24,622 bases of DNA from a virus, in the IMG/VR virus record IMGVR_UViG_3300030101_000187, positions 1 to 24,622 of that record, one strand, 5' to 3'. The position numbers and the translations under genes were made by a program. The notes under the pieces are model-generated. The model did not search any database, was not told the origin of the DNA, and worked only from the letters and a program-made list of their open reading frames with translations. Positions 14,444 to 21,960 of the stretch are shown one piece after another; within the stretch, counting starts at the first letter, position 1, and each line of letters begins with the position of its first letter.

Positions 14444-17273
14444 CTTCACCATCCAGTGTATACTTTATAGACCATGTTTTGACAGAAGGTGTCTTACCCA
14501 TGTACGTGTCTGCGAATATGCGCTTTTGTTCGCTCTTTGCCTGGAACTTGTTCTTCAGCTTAGTTAACAACTCACTGTAATTTATCTGGTTTTTTACACA
14601 CCAATCTTTCAACGGTGTAGGTAACAAGTACAATTTCTCGCTAGTCGTTTCATACCGTGCAACAATAAAACTTCTTGGGTCTTTCTCGGCAGGTGGCACT
14701 AGACTACTGATATTTGATAGGTCTCCATCGCTGCTTTCGGTATCGTTTATCCAAAGGATGTTATTCCATTTTTCAGCTATGTACCTACCCAACAGTTCAT
14801 TTGTATCAGACTTCGCATCCCCCATACGTGCTTTCGCTAGTATTAACTGCTTAACTGACCAATCAAAAATATTGCTAGTGTTATACTTGGTAATGCCTAG
14901 TTTCTTCCTGAGTATTATTGCTGCGGTTAGCACTGCTGCCACCCCTGCCGACCAGAAACGGTGCTTAGATGTAAGCCCTGCTGCTTGGTCTAGCCGAACA
15001 CGAACCGCATCTAGCATGGTACGTGTTTCTTCTTTGTTGTTCATAACCCACTGCACAAACTCAATACCTAGCCAACCGTAGTTTACTTTAACTTCTTCAA
15101 ACAACTTATCTGTTATCTTTTTATCGTCTGTTGAAAGTTCCATATCTGACACGCTTATTTCAAGAAGACGTAGCAGTTCTGCTTCGGCATCGGCTTTGTA
15201 ACCAGTGACAGCATCCCACATGCTTGAGTTAGCCGAACTTAAAGACAAAAGCTCCCACGGTTTACCACGTACCCTTTCTATATTGCCCGACTGTGCGAGA
15301 CGGTTCTTTTGCCTACCGCCAGTCATTTGATATAGATACCCAGACGCGAACTCACCTGATATGCTTGTAAGCTCGTCCACCACGGGCGGTATATTCTTTA
15401 GTACCTCGCACCTGTTCATGAAAGAATTTAAGGTATCTTCTGACCCAATAGCGCGGTTCATTATCGCCCAAGGGTCTCCCCATGCAGCTAGTCCCATTGC
15501 TTGCGCTGTTGTTTTACCGATGCCAGACCCACCTGTTAAATGGATTGCTAAACTGTTCATACCTGTGAACGGCATAAGAACAGAGCCGAAACCTGCACAT
15601 ACGTTAAATTGGTGTAGAAGCCACCCCTCGTCAGGCTTATTGTAAAAGTCGATCATCTCTAAGTGTCGTTCTCTAGTGCCTTTCTCTCCAAAGGCATGGA
15701 ACAAGCTAGATGTAGATGGCGATGCAGGATTATACTGCACCTTGTCGGGTCTAATTAGTTTGTCCCCAAGAACAAAACCTGTCATCTCATCATCGACCCA
15801 ACCAAACTGCCTATGTGCCTCGTCTGCTTTAACTGTTTGTTGTAACTCACTTATCCATTTGTTCGTGTATGACATAAGTACGTTTGTCTCCTGTGATGAT
15901 ATTGCTGTAACGCCTTCTTTTGACATTGCTTTTCTAAATTCATTAGGTGCTGTCACTACAGTTAGTGGGACTGTAAACTCACGTACCCCATCCTGCGGTA
16001 AGTGCAACCTAAATACAACTAGCTCGCCTTGTTCCTGATCATACAAACGACGAGATACATAGAACGTATGCCTATAAATAACTTTATCGATCAACTCGTC
16101 ATCTTCTTTAACACGAACATACACACCACCATTTTCCCCACCAAAATATGGTTTCGGCATTTCGGGTATAACGTATTCGCGTTTTATACTGCTTGGGCTA
16201 TTAGCGGCTTTTTCAGAAACGATCTGAGGACCAGACGCTGCTTTGATACGCTGCCCTAATATTAGAGGTGTCTTTATCTGTTCCCAATGCGGACATCCCT
16301 CACACACATCTGGGTTTAACTCATTGAACCTAGCACAAAGGTATGGTCCTTTTATCTCGTCAAACTTTTTAAGAGTGAACTCTTCGTCATATTCGGTGTG
16401 CCGACTAGATATTGCAATCGCGGCTTTCTCGCCTTCTTTACAAAATTTTGTAATAGATAGTCCTGCTCTCCACAGCGGCTCTTCTACCTCATTCTGGTTT
16501 ACAGCTATATTTCGTAATTGCTCACATCCATTGCCCATGGATGTTTTTTTCATAATTCGCCCAAAAGAAAACTCTTTATTTTCGTTTAAAGCTTCTTGTA
16601 ATGCGTCTGGACCAAGATCCAATGTAGGTAGTTTGAGAGCTATCCCACCTAGCTTATCAACAAACACAGACAACTCTATAGGTGAAGTTAGATCTTTACC
16701 AAGAAGATCCACAGGTAGGGGTGGGTCTTTTTTATAGTTGTGTGTACTAGGTAATCTTAAAATACTAGCTGCATCTGTAGTGCGCGATGCGTCCGCAGGA
16801 AAGTCATGTTCCCTACAAAGCTGCCCTAGTTTAGAAGCGACAGGTTCCCACTCCTCTCGCGTTACAGCTTCTGTTAAAGGCCAATAAACGTGGATACCGT
16901 TGCCACTGTTTACGGTTATCGGTGCAGGTAGTCCCACATCTTTTTTAAATTGTTTGAGTGCTTGTAGAGCATCTGTTTGCGTTGGAAAGTCCTTACCCTC
17001 TCCACAATCTAAGTCTAACCAAAATGCTTTTATATTCTTTACGTTTGCTTTAGATCTACCACCCCACTGAGAGCCTTCTTCGTTGTAAGTGCTCGTGGCA
17101 AAGTAAACATTATGTGGAAACGTGTCTACCTCTGTAGCTTTAGCTACAAGCTCTTCTACTGTTTCAAACCAGTAGTGCTTTGGCACAGGCTTTTGTTGCC
17201 ACAAATCTATAGTTATTAAGCATGAGTACCCCTCATCGCCCAATACACTCTTTAAAAAGTCTACTGTATTCAC
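14427..17273 (-). CDS. Primase-helicase fusion: AEP-type primase plus DUF927-like helicase
   Basis: This 948-residue protein should make primers and unwind DNA at the phage fork. The N-terminal archaeo-eukaryotic primase-like domain shows WLDLD (catalytic D87 and D89), SGNGIHVYW with H128, and DAASILRLPSTHNY (D167). A middle region has C250, C313, C324, C327 and H329, a likely metal or Fe-S site. The C-terminal ATPase has Walker A GGSGIGKTT (581-589), Walker B PPVVDE (D633, E634) and the downstream motif LLSLSSANSSM, as in DUF927-type helicases. The start is GTG at 17273, with GGAG seven bases before it; an inverted repeat lies just upstream. No other replicative helicase gene is visible in the window, so this is probably the replicative one. 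Confidence 0.85.
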   Translation of the reverse strand: MNTVDFLKSVLGDEGYSCLITIDLWQQKPVPKHYWFETVEELVAKATEVDTFPHNVYFATSTYNEEGSQWGGRSKANVKNIKAFWLDLDCGEGKDFPTQTDALQALKQFKKDVGLPAPITVNSGNGIHVYWPLTEAVTREEWEPVASKLGQLCREHDFPADASRTTDAASILRLPSTHNYKKDPPLPVDLLGKDLTSPIELSVFVDKLGGIALKLPTLDLGPDALQEALNENKEFSFGRIMKKTSMGNGCEQLRNIAVNQNEVEEPLWRAGLSITKFCKEGEKAAIAISSRHTEYDEEFTLKKFDEIKGPYLCARFNELNPDVCEGCPHWEQIKTPLILGQRIKAASGPQIVSEKAANSPSSIKREYVIPEMPKPYFGGENGGVYVRVKEDDELIDKVIYRHTFYVSRRLYDQEQGELVVFRLHLPQDGVREFTVPLTVVTAPNEFRKAMSKEGVTAISSQETNVLMSYTNKWISELQQTVKADEAHRQFGWVDDEMTGFVLGDKLIRPDKVQYNPASPSTSSLFHAFGEKGTRERHLEMIDFYNKPDEGWLLHQFNVCAGFGSVLMPFTGMNSLAIHLTGGSGIGKTTAQAMGLAAWGDPWAIMNRAIGSEDTLNSFMNRCEVLKNIPPVVDELTSISGEFASGYLYQMTGGRQKNRLAQSGNIERVRGKPWELLSLSSANSSMWDAVTGYKADAEAELLRLLEISVSDMELSTDDKKITDKLFEEVKVNYGWLGIEFVQWVMNNKEETRTMLDAVRVRLDQAAGLTSKHRFWSAGVAAVLTAAIILRKKLGITKYNTSNIFDWSVKQLILAKARMGDAKSDTNELLGRYIAEKWNNILWINDTESSDGDLSNISSLVPPAEKDPRSFIVARYETTSEKLYLLPTPLKDWCVKNQINYSELLTKLKNKFQAKSEQKRIFADTYMGKTPSVKTWSIKYTLDGEDGVKD

Positions 17274-17293
17274 TGCTCTGCTCCAAAGTTAAG

Positions 17294-17332
17294 TGTCGTG
17301 GTGAGCAACGGAGGAGTATACTCACCACGACA
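17294..17332 (-). promoter_or_regulatory. 12-bp inverted repeat upstream of the primase start
   Basis: TGTCGTGGTGAG (17294-17305) pairs perfectly with CTCACCACGACA (17321-17332) around a 15-nt loop. It lies in the 75-bp gap between the ssDNA-binding protein stop and the primase GTG, the longest gap in the replication module. There is no U-tract after it in the leftward direction, so it is not a standard terminator. In leftward RNA the loop reads CTCCTCC, an anti-SD-like sequence. An RNA-processing or stability hairpin, a translational switch for the primase, or a protein-binding site are all possible. Confidence 0.7.
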
Positions 17333-17348
17333 AGACTATCGTTAGATG

Positions 17349-18065
17349 TTATTCGTCCTCGTCATCAAACAAATCACCCACGATAGTATCAAGGTCATCA
17401 CCAGAAGAGGGAGCAGTAACCTCTTTCTTTTTAACGACCTTTTTCGGTGATGGTATCTCGTCTGCTTCAACAGGAGCAGTATCAACCACATCTTCAAACA
17501 CAGATGAAGCGTCTTCTTCTTCCACAGAGAAACCCTCTTGTGGTTCAAACGGAGAGTATTGTCTCTTCTCAGCGACTGATAAAACTTGCACCGCTTTAAT
17601 CCTTAACGACACTCCGTGCGAACTCATGCTATAAGGCACAAAAACCACACCAATATTTATGGTGCTACTGTGAGTAAGTTTGAACTCTGGCGGTAGCTTC
17701 TTATTCTTTGCGTCCACATGCAGAGGTGGTTCAGTAATCTTCCCTTTGTACTGGCCTTTTAGTTGCACCGATCCGATATACATACCCTCTTGGTCTTTCT
17801 CAAACACTTCAGTAGCTTTAGGCATGGCAGGCCAATCGGATTTAGCCTCTGCTTTGTAAGCCGCTGCCATAGCTTTATAAAGCTTTTCTGCTTGTGATTT
17901 AGACATACGAAAGTCCATTTCAAACTTTGCATTTTCCTCCGTTGGACCACAAGGCACGGTTTTACCCCTTGGTGGGATATTTCTGTCATACCTATAAGTC
18001 TGATCCAGACGAGGGTACATAGCTTCAACATTTTCAATTAGGTATATGGGTTTGGCTTCTGCCAT
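17349..18065 (-). CDS. Single-stranded DNA-binding protein, T7 gp2.5/DUF2815-like
   Basis: This 238-residue protein has an N-terminal region (1-150) of alternating strands with PKATEVF, GSVQLKGQYKG and NIGVVFVPYSM, consistent with an OB-like fold of the phage ssDNA-binding type. A charged linker with a lysine patch (KKVVKKKE) and an extremely acidic C-terminus (DDLDTIVGDLFDDEDE) follow. The acidic tail is the hallmark by which phage SSBs recruit polymerase and helicase partners. The gene is coupled to the preceding Cys-cluster gene by TAATG, with GGAG eight bases before the ATG. It sits beside polymerase, helicase and primase genes. The OB-fold family is inferred from composition and context; the SSB role is likely. 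Confidence 0.78.
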   Translation of the reverse strand: MAEAKPIYLIENVEAMYPRLDQTYRYDRNIPPRGKTVPCGPTEENAKFEMDFRMSKSQAEKLYKAMAAAYKAEAKSDWPAMPKATEVFEKDQEGMYIGSVQLKGQYKGKITEPPLHVDAKNKKLPPEFKLTHSSTINIGVVFVPYSMSSHGVSLRIKAVQVLSVAEKRQYSPFEPQEGFSVEEEDASSVFEDVVDTAPVEADEIPSPKKVVKKKEVTAPSSGDDLDTIVGDLFDDEDE

Positions 18066-18772
18066 TAGTCTTCTCCTTTGTTATATTCAAAACCATCTAC
18101 TTCAGTAAATGGCGATTTATCCACGGTAGTTTTGTCTTGCGTCACCATGGTTTGTAGTGCAGCAGTGCTTGCCGCAAGGCTGTCTTTTTGCTTCAACGCT
18201 ACTTCAAGTTCTTGTTCGTCAAGAGCACGAACAGCTTTAAAGAAAAGTTTCGGCATGTCTACACTATTGTCAAAATACATCTGTGTAACAACAGCAATAG
18301 ACGGAGTCTTATGCTTCTGTAAATATTTAGCATAAGCTTGCACCCCCATGTTACCATTTTCGGGTCTTCCAAAAATAGAAGTCGCAGGAATACGTATTTG
18401 GTAAACAGTGTCCATCTGCTCCTCTAGTATAATCGCCAGACGTTGCGAAAACCTACAAGCACGGCCACCCCCTTCGCCTGATCCCCTAATGTTCTGTACA
18501 CAGTCCATGCAGCGAGCTGCTTGTTTCTGTTCTAACGGTACATCAGGTGATGGTTTTTGCGTGTCTGACGACCAACAAGTAGGAGCAGATGGATTTTCTG
18601 AGTCATACATATCTTTATAATAAGTACGAGCCAGTTTTGCAGCGTTAACTATTACCATGTTCAATGAACCATCAACCACACCGACAGGATCACCATCTAC
18701 AGACTTAGAAAAACGTCCGCCCCCGATAGTAATTTGGTTTGGTTTATGTTCAGCTACCGCTGCATGGATCAT
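18065..18772 (-). CDS. Cysteine-cluster phage protein paired with the SSB
   Basis: This 235-residue protein carries a conserved-looking cluster C66, C88, C91 (CMDC) and C106 around SSDTQKPSPDVP and NIRGSGEGGGRACRF. The pattern suggests a zinc-binding module as found in nucleic-acid-binding replication accessory proteins. The N-terminus has GGGRFS; the C-terminal third is a helix followed by a polar tail. Proteins of this kind regularly precede SSB-like genes in phage replication operons, so a partner or second ssDNA-binding protein is plausible. The ATG (18772) lies inside a 10-bp hairpin whose loop holds the ribosome site GGGAGGG, suggesting control of translation. The stop overlaps the next ATG. 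I know the pattern but not a firm function. Confidence 0.72.
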   Translation of the reverse strand: MIHAAVAEHKPNQITIGGGRFSKSVDGDPVGVVDGSLNMVIVNAAKLARTYYKDMYDSENPSAPTCWSSDTQKPSPDVPLEQKQAARCMDCVQNIRGSGEGGGRACRFSQRLAIILEEQMDTVYQIRIPATSIFGRPENGNMGVQAYAKYLQKHKTPSIAVVTQMYFDNSVDMPKLFFKAVRALDEQELEVALKQKDSLAASTAALQTMVTQDKTTVDKSPFTEVDGFEYNKGED

Positions 18773-18796
18773 TAGTCCCTCCCTTTACTAATGATC
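18767..18796 (-). promoter_or_regulatory. Hairpin presenting the SD in the loop and hiding the AUG
   Basis: GATCATTAGT (18767-18776) and ACTAATGATC (18787-18796) form a perfect 10-bp inverted repeat with a 10-nt loop. In the leftward RNA the loop is AAAGGGAGGG, the ribosome site of the Cys-cluster gene. The 3' arm contains that gene's AUG (18772-18770). The 5' arm is the last two sense codons and the UAG of the HTH gene. A ribosome finishing the HTH gene would open the stem. The geometry is seen directly; the control function is inferred. Confidence 0.6.
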
Positions 18797-19012
18797 TTCA
18801 GATGTTGAGGAGTTTTCTTCCCAAGAGTTTAACTCTTCACGGCGTGTCAACGCTTTTTCTATCGCTTCTACGTTGAAACGATACGTATCACCTGCCTTTA
18901 TATAAGTTTCTCTTGGGATATGCCCCTCACGCAACCATTTTCTAGTTGTCGATACTGATATGCCAAAGTAGTCGGCAACTTTGCCTATTTCTACATATGT
19001 TTTTTCTGTCAT
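18788..19012 (-). CDS. Small helix-turn-helix DNA-binding protein (excisionase/MerR-like)
   Basis: In this 74-residue protein the N-terminal 55 residues form a typical HTH_17/excisionase-like winged helix. VEIGKVADYFGISVSTTRKWLREGHIP covers the helix-turn-helix and the start of the wing. The wing and third helix are YRFNVEAIEKAL. The acidic tail has no recognised function. The gene overlaps the upstream stop by ATGA, with GAGGAA just before the ATG. No integrase is seen in the window, so an excisionase role has no support here. A regulator of phage replication transcription, or a DNA-bending protein, is more likely. A palindrome upstream of the neighbouring gene (19427-19439) is a possible target. 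Confidence 0.8.
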   Translation of the reverse strand: MTEKTYVEIGKVADYFGISVSTTRKWLREGHIPRETYIKAGDTYRFNVEAIEKALTRREELNSWEENSSTSEDH

Positions 19013-19398
19013 TTCTTCCTCACTGATACTGTGTACTCCGAGTCCACGTTAAGACCTTTCGGTATAAGATCAGGGTTTTCTGCTAGGAACTGACGAACAT
19101 TTGTTTGGTTCAAACGTTTCTCAAAAAGTTCGGGTACATCATGCTCTCGTATAAACTCGTACATGTTTTCCCAGTCGCTTGTCCAATAACGCTGTTTGAT
19201 AGACCTAAAGAACGCCCCTTCGTTTGTACGCACCGATTCGACATTGTGCTCTTTACAATGCTCTAGCAATGCGCTCTTTATTTTAGCTACCTTTTCACTA
19301 AGCACGTTGTCTTCTTCTTTGAACTTAGTAGCAAGTTCGCTACGCTGATCACGTATCTTTATGTACGCTTTTACGAGCTTCTCTATTGAAACGCCCAT
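19009..19398 (-). CDS. Coiled-coil phage protein, unknown function
   Basis: In this 129-residue protein residues 1-50 are a long charged helix, probably coiled coil (KLVKAYIKIRDQRSELATKF, then EKVAKIKSALLEHC). The C-terminal half is compact, with RYWTSDWENMYEFIREHD, LNQTNVRQFL and IPKGLNVDSEYTVSVRKK. I recognise this as a type of protein common in the early region of tailed phages. Its long helix faintly resembles Gam-like nuclease inhibitors, but that is not enough to name it. A good ribosome site, GGAG, lies nine bases before ATG 19398. The gene follows a 49-base gap with a possible promoter and is coupled to the HTH gene by ATGA. Confidence 0.7.
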   Translation of the reverse strand: MGVSIEKLVKAYIKIRDQRSELATKFKEEDNVLSEKVAKIKSALLEHCKEHNVESVRTNEGAFFRSIKQRYWTSDWENMYEFIREHDVPELFEKRLNQTNVRQFLAENPDLIPKGLNVDSEYTVSVRKK

Positions 19399-19426
19399 TT
19401 ATATCTCCATTGTTATTTATATTTAG

Positions 19427-19455
19427 TAGATAGTATCTAAACTTACCTTAGTCAA
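19427..19455 (-). promoter_or_regulatory. Possible promoter with palindrome over the -10 position
   Basis: On the - strand TTGACT (19455-19450) is followed after 17 bases by TATCTA (19432-19427), a weak sigma70-like pair. The -10 candidate is one arm of the 13-bp palindrome TAGATAGTATCTA (19427-19439), which could be an operator. It stands in the short gap before the coiled-coil/HTH gene pair. The -10 match is poor, so confidence is low. Confidence 0.25.
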
Positions 19456-20983
19456 GTAGTTCTTTGTACAAATCTATAATTTTTGTATGTACATCAATTC
19501 TACTGTCCAACAATCTGTATATACGCTGTTCAGCGGCTGAACCATAAAGTTGGATAACAGTGCATTTGTGTTTCTGCCCAGAGCGATGGACACGTGCATT
19601 CGCCTGTGCATATGTTTCCAAAGACGATGTTGGACCCCACCACACAACAGTGTTCGCTGCTGTCAATGTCACCCCATGCGCTGCGGCTTGCGGTTGTATT
19701 ATCAATACTTGAGGGTTAGGCGTAGTTTGGAACTTATCGAACAACTCTGTTCTCTTAGCCGCAGACACGTCTCCTCGTATGATACCACATGTTACCTGGT
19801 CCGCCGTTAGTCTGTTAACTAACAAGTCTATGGTGTGTCGGAAAGGAACGAACACTAATACTTTTTGACTGCTTTCGTCTATCGCTTCTTTCAAAACATT
19901 ATAACGATTAGATATATCAAATTCTAATGTCTCACTGTCATCCGTATACACAGCGCCTGATGATATTTGCAGAAGTTTGTTAAGTACAATAGCTGCATTA
20001 ACGGCGGTAATGCTTTCATCTTCTACCTGCATAACCATCTTTTTACGTAGCTCTTCGTAATATTTTACCTGCTGCTTGGTCATCTCTACCTTACGTTTGA
20101 CATAAACCATATCTGGTAAATCAAGACACTCTTCTTTAGTAAATCTAATAGCAGGCTGTAGCACCTCATGTACTATTTGACTGGCGTTTTCTTTTGGCAT
20201 CCACTTAAACTGTGTTACTTTCCACATGACCATATCCCTAAAAGAACCAAAAAACTTTGGGACGTTTAGTGGGTTAATCAGTTTTGCCAAGCCGTAGGCA
20301 TCTAGCGGAGACTGTGCGGCAGGCGTACCTGTCATCATCCACAACCAAGTATCATCAGAGATTAGCTTTTTAAGTGTCTTCCATCTTTTGGTCTGTGCAT
20401 TCTTGTAGTGCGTGGCTTCATCTACGATGATACAATCAAACCCACCATTTATTATGTCTTCTTTAACAATATCTACACCGTCATAATTTATAATTACAAA
20501 CTCTGCACCACTATTAATTATATCTGCACGTTTCTTTCTACTACCGTAAGCCACATCTACAGAACGATGCATAGCAAAGGAAAACAAGTCTGCACGCCAT
20601 GCGCTATCCATGATCGAGAGCGGGCAAACTACTAGAACACGCCTTATCTGCTTCTGAGTAATTAGATAGTCAGCCGCCCATATTGCTGATGCGGTTTTAC
20701 CTGTGCCTTGTTCGTTGAAACAAAAAGCACGTTTGTTCATAGTTAAAAACTCTGCTGTTTTCTTCTGATGTTCGTAAGGTTTATATTGCCCTGCCCATTT
20801 GTAACGTTTGCTAATAGGTGAGGGTACGTTTATATTTAAACTTTTTAGTTTTAGGGCTTCAAACATACCCCACTTGACTACTACTTCATTCATCGACAAC
20901 TCCTTGCTGTTCGGTATCACTGTTGTGACCCTTTTTGGGTTGCGCAAATTCAACAGGACTGCCTTATCCCGAATGATCTGCAT
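19448..20983 (-). CDS. SNF2-type superfamily 2 helicase
   Basis: This 511-residue DNA-dependent ATPase has a Q-motif-like YEHQ at 70-73 and Walker A EQGTGKT at 91-97. The DEAH-box variant is VDEAT (D188, E189) and motif III is MTGTPA (217-222). The C-terminal RecA domain has the motif V region (GVTLTAANTVVWW) and motif VI with ARVHRSGQ, whose arginines contact ATP. The gap between the two lobes is SNF2-like. The first 65 residues (VIPNSKEL, NVPSPIS) resemble the N-terminal extension of related phage helicases. It probably remodels branched or protein-bound DNA during replication or recombination. ATG 20983 is preceded by GGAGAACAAC; that SD/start sequence is complementary to part of the 3' UTR of the same strand. 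Confidence 0.92.
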   Translation of the reverse strand: MQIIRDKAVLLNLRNPKRVTTVIPNSKELSMNEVVVKWGMFEALKLKSLNINVPSPISKRYKWAGQYKPYEHQKKTAEFLTMNKRAFCFNEQGTGKTASAIWAADYLITQKQIRRVLVVCPLSIMDSAWRADLFSFAMHRSVDVAYGSRKKRADIINSGAEFVIINYDGVDIVKEDIINGGFDCIIVDEATHYKNAQTKRWKTLKKLISDDTWLWMMTGTPAAQSPLDAYGLAKLINPLNVPKFFGSFRDMVMWKVTQFKWMPKENASQIVHEVLQPAIRFTKEECLDLPDMVYVKRKVEMTKQQVKYYEELRKKMVMQVEDESITAVNAAIVLNKLLQISSGAVYTDDSETLEFDISNRYNVLKEAIDESSQKVLVFVPFRHTIDLLVNRLTADQVTCGIIRGDVSAAKRTELFDKFQTTPNPQVLIIQPQAAAHGVTLTAANTVVWWGPTSSLETYAQANARVHRSGQKHKCTVIQLYGSAAEQRIYRLLDSRIDVHTKIIDLYKELLD

Positions 20984-20998
20984 GTTGTTCTCCAGTTT

Positions 20999-21289
20999 TT
21001 ATTTTTTCTTTTTGGGTGGTTTACTCATAGCTCCACCTGCTGCACGATTTTTCTTACGGCTTTGTACTTTTACACCGTCTTTGTTTTTTCCACCTTTACT
21101 TAGTGGTTTTTTGTGGGCAATATCTTTGCCTTCTCGTTTATCTGCTTTGCCATTCTTATTCTTATCCGCTCCTTTCTTATCCATTTTACGCCGAGCACGT
21201 TGACGTTCCATGCGATCTTCATGCTCGCCTCTGGCTTTTTGTTGTTTGTATTCTTTCTTGTAAGGTCTTGGTTTGTTTTTATAAGGCAT
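20999..21289 (-). CDS. Lysine-rich HNH-like phage protein
   Basis: This 96-residue, extremely basic protein starts at ATG 21289, which overlaps the nuclease stop (TAATG) and has GGGAGA five bases before it; the upstream in-frame ATG at 21313 lacks a site. The C-terminal part, H59 in DIAHKKPLSKGGKNKDG followed by QSRKKNR with N81, follows the pattern of an HNH endonuclease. The usual Asp before the His is Ala and the central Asn is not obvious, so catalysis may be weak or lost. Residues 42-53 (DKNKNGKADKRE) fit an EF-hand-like calcium loop. I know similar basic proteins with an HNH-like core from marine phages. It may bind or cut DNA next to the Cas4-like nuclease. Confidence 0.65.
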   Translation of the reverse strand: MPYKNKPRPYKKEYKQQKARGEHEDRMERQRARRKMDKKGADKNKNGKADKREGKDIAHKKPLSKGGKNKDGVKVQSRKKNRAAGGAMSKPPKKKK

Positions 21290-21960
21290 TAGTTTCTCCC
21301 ATTGTGGGCGCATTCAAGCACTGGACAATGACGTTTGCACAACCCAGATGGGCGTGGATTCCATACATCCGACTCAAATGCTTTTTCCATCTTACCATAA
21401 ATTCCTAACCATTTCTCCCAAAGATTTGATTCTGAGTCAATCTCGTATTCTTCTTTGACTAAACTGTTTGCAACTACAAACAAAAGCCCTGCCTTGATCT
21501 TTTTTATGTCGGGGTAATGTTTAAATACAGTCAGCGCCATTAGTTCTAACTGTCCTTTGTCAGCGTACCTAGCCGACTTGCCCGTTTTGTAATCTATGAC
21601 ATACGCAACACCTGCTAATACGTCTATGATTATCAAGTCAGCTATCCCGCGAAACCATACACGTTTGTCAAAAAACCCACATGGCTCTAGGTTAGCGGTC
21701 AGACCCATCTTTTTTTCGCATACTTTGATACCGCGCCTAGAGTTTAGATTGTCAAGCATGCTTTGGATAAAGCCAAATTTTTTTGGCACTGGCACATCGC
21801 TGCCTATGTAGTCTTCACAAACTTTATGAAGTTCCGTGCCGTAACGCATAGCCTCTGTCTCCTCGACAGGGTACTGCTTCAACACTTTCTCATGATAAAA
21901 TTGTTTAGGGCACGTTTCAAATGCCTTTGCTTTGCTAAATGACCAAGGCGCTATACTCAC
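21289..21960 (-). CDS. PD-(D/E)XK nuclease, Cas4/RecB-like, with Fe-S cysteines
   Basis: This is a 223-residue protein from the GTG at 21960, which overlaps the polymerase stop by four bases (GTGA) and has GGGGA six bases upstream; a TTG two codons earlier has no room for a ribosome site. The nuclease motifs are H45, GIAD (D108), VIDYKTGK (D123 and K125) and Q137 in QLEL, the RecB/Cas4 order. One N-terminal cysteine (C17 in ETCPKQF) and three C-terminal ones (C208, C212, C217) match the Fe-S staple of Cas4 and AddB nucleases. It is likely an exonuclease producing single-stranded ends for recombination or packaging intermediates. No cas1 or cas2 is nearby, so a CRISPR role is not indicated. 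Confidence 0.85.
   Translation of the reverse strand: MSIAPWSFSKAKAFETCPKQFYHEKVLKQYPVEETEAMRYGTELHKVCEDYIGSDVPVPKKFGFIQSMLDNLNSRRGIKVCEKKMGLTANLEPCGFFDKRVWFRGIADLIIIDVLAGVAYVIDYKTGKSARYADKGQLELMALTVFKHYPDIKKIKAGLLFVVANSLVKEEYEIDSESNLWEKWLGIYGKMEKAFESDVWNPRPSGLCKRHCPVLECAHNGRN

Noticed and set aside
14184-14567. + strand ORF of 127 codons starting at the convergence point
   Set aside because: It has no ribosome site and lies mostly antisense to the primase end and the 75-residue gene. Its Phe/Ser/Cys-rich composition is typical of an antisense shadow.
17294-17332. Intrinsic terminator after the SSB gene
   Set aside because: The stem is strong but is not followed by a U-tract on the leftward strand (CACTTAAC follows the stem).
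17342-17548. - strand ORF rich in Leu/Lys overlapping the SSB tail
   Set aside because: It is a frame shadow of the acidic SSB C-terminus; the SSB frame is the plausible one and no ribosome site precedes this ORF.
18788-19012. Excisionase, hence an integrated prophage
   Set aside because: The HTH type is shared by many regulators. No integrase, attachment-site repeat or host flank is visible.
20808-21203. + strand Phe/Leu/Ser-rich ORF resembling a membrane protein
   Set aside because: It is the antisense of the lysine-rich HNH-like gene and the helicase start; Lys codons read backwards as Phe/Leu.
21289-21960. CRISPR-Cas adaptation module suggested by the Cas4-like nuclease
   Set aside because: There is no cas1, cas2, repeat array or leader in the window, and the neighbours are replication genes.
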